This document shows positions 63,802 to 64,000 of a stretch of DNA of 64,000 nt, piece by piece; positions within the stretch are counted from its first letter, which is position 1, and every line of letters begins with the position of its first letter. This DNA is from Stictocephala bisonia (taxonomy: Eukaryota > Arthropoda > Insecta > Hemiptera > Membracidae): positions 1 to 64,000 of the forward strand of contig JAQJVL010000744.1 in NCBI GenBank assembly GCA_035578905.1, written 5' to 3'. The notes under the pieces are model-generated. The model was not told where the DNA came from and searched no databases. It saw only the letters and a program-made list of their open reading frames with translations. A program made the position numbers and the translations under genes.

Positions 63802-64000
63802 GTAAGTGTTCATTTTGTAATTTCTAATATCTAATCACCCTTTTGGTGAAAATACTTTTGTTTCAATGATAATAATAATCGGGCTTACTTGTGTTTTCAG
63901 GTTTTTGTTCAATTTATGTTTATTGTCCAGATCTTTGTTAACCTAGGTTCGAGCCACGTGCTCAATGTTACCATTTTACCAGTAATTGCTTTATTATATC

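Overview
The window looks like nuclear DNA of an insect. It is strongly AT-rich, has spliced exons of a Yellow/major-royal-jelly-family gene, carries an interstitial block of the insect telomere repeat (TTAGG)n, and is packed with tRNA-derived SINEs, a BEL/Pao retrotransposon, TIR transposons and many unrelated tandem arrays. The species cannot be named from the sequence. No CRISPR, operon or other prokaryotic structure is present, and most open frames are chance frames or repeat-derived.

Layout. 1-4.2 kb: an inverted G-rich 36-bp minisatellite, a SINE, and a second minisatellite array. 4.19-17.23 kb: six plus-strand exons of a yellow-family gene, ending in a stop. Its 5' exons are not recognised here, and one exon carries a one-base frameshift. 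The introns hold SINEs, two further arrays of the same minisatellite and a decayed minus-strand remnant that resembles an insect gustatory receptor. 18.70-22.43 kb: a BEL/Pao element with both LTRs and a 5-bp target duplication, but a broken gag/protease region and essentially no pol. 23.8 kb: TTAGG block. 25.5-27.2 kb: a minus-strand pseudogene of a Mutator-like transposase-domain protein. 29.2-30.7 kb: a 161-bp satellite, followed by a ~90-108-bp array. 33.7-34.2 kb: another minisatellite array. 39.1-41.1 kb: a ~2-kb TIR transposon nested inside a SINE, carrying a 128-bp tandem array built on its own TIR motif. 41.6-48.5 kb: several short arrays, a pogo/Tigger-like non-autonomous element and a ~274-bp (CT)n tract. 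49.0-50.0 kb: two fold-back structures. 54.8-55.6 kb: a 62-bp array with dimeric alternation. 62.6-63.5 kb: a 176-bp satellite. 63.6-63.8 kb: a GC-rich island ending at a splice-donor-like site, possibly the first exon of a gene beyond the window.

The only host gene that can be assembled with confidence is the yellow-family gene. The rest is repeat-rich DNA. The most interesting signals are: (1) a dispersed 36-bp minisatellite whose unit contains an ideal four-tract G-quadruplex motif, in six arrays including two yellow introns; (2) the frameshift in the yellow gene; (3) the transposon whose TIR motif has been amplified into a satellite-like array; (4) arrays that alternate between two monomer variants; and (5) the near-perfect ~70-bp palindrome at 49.8-50.0 kb.
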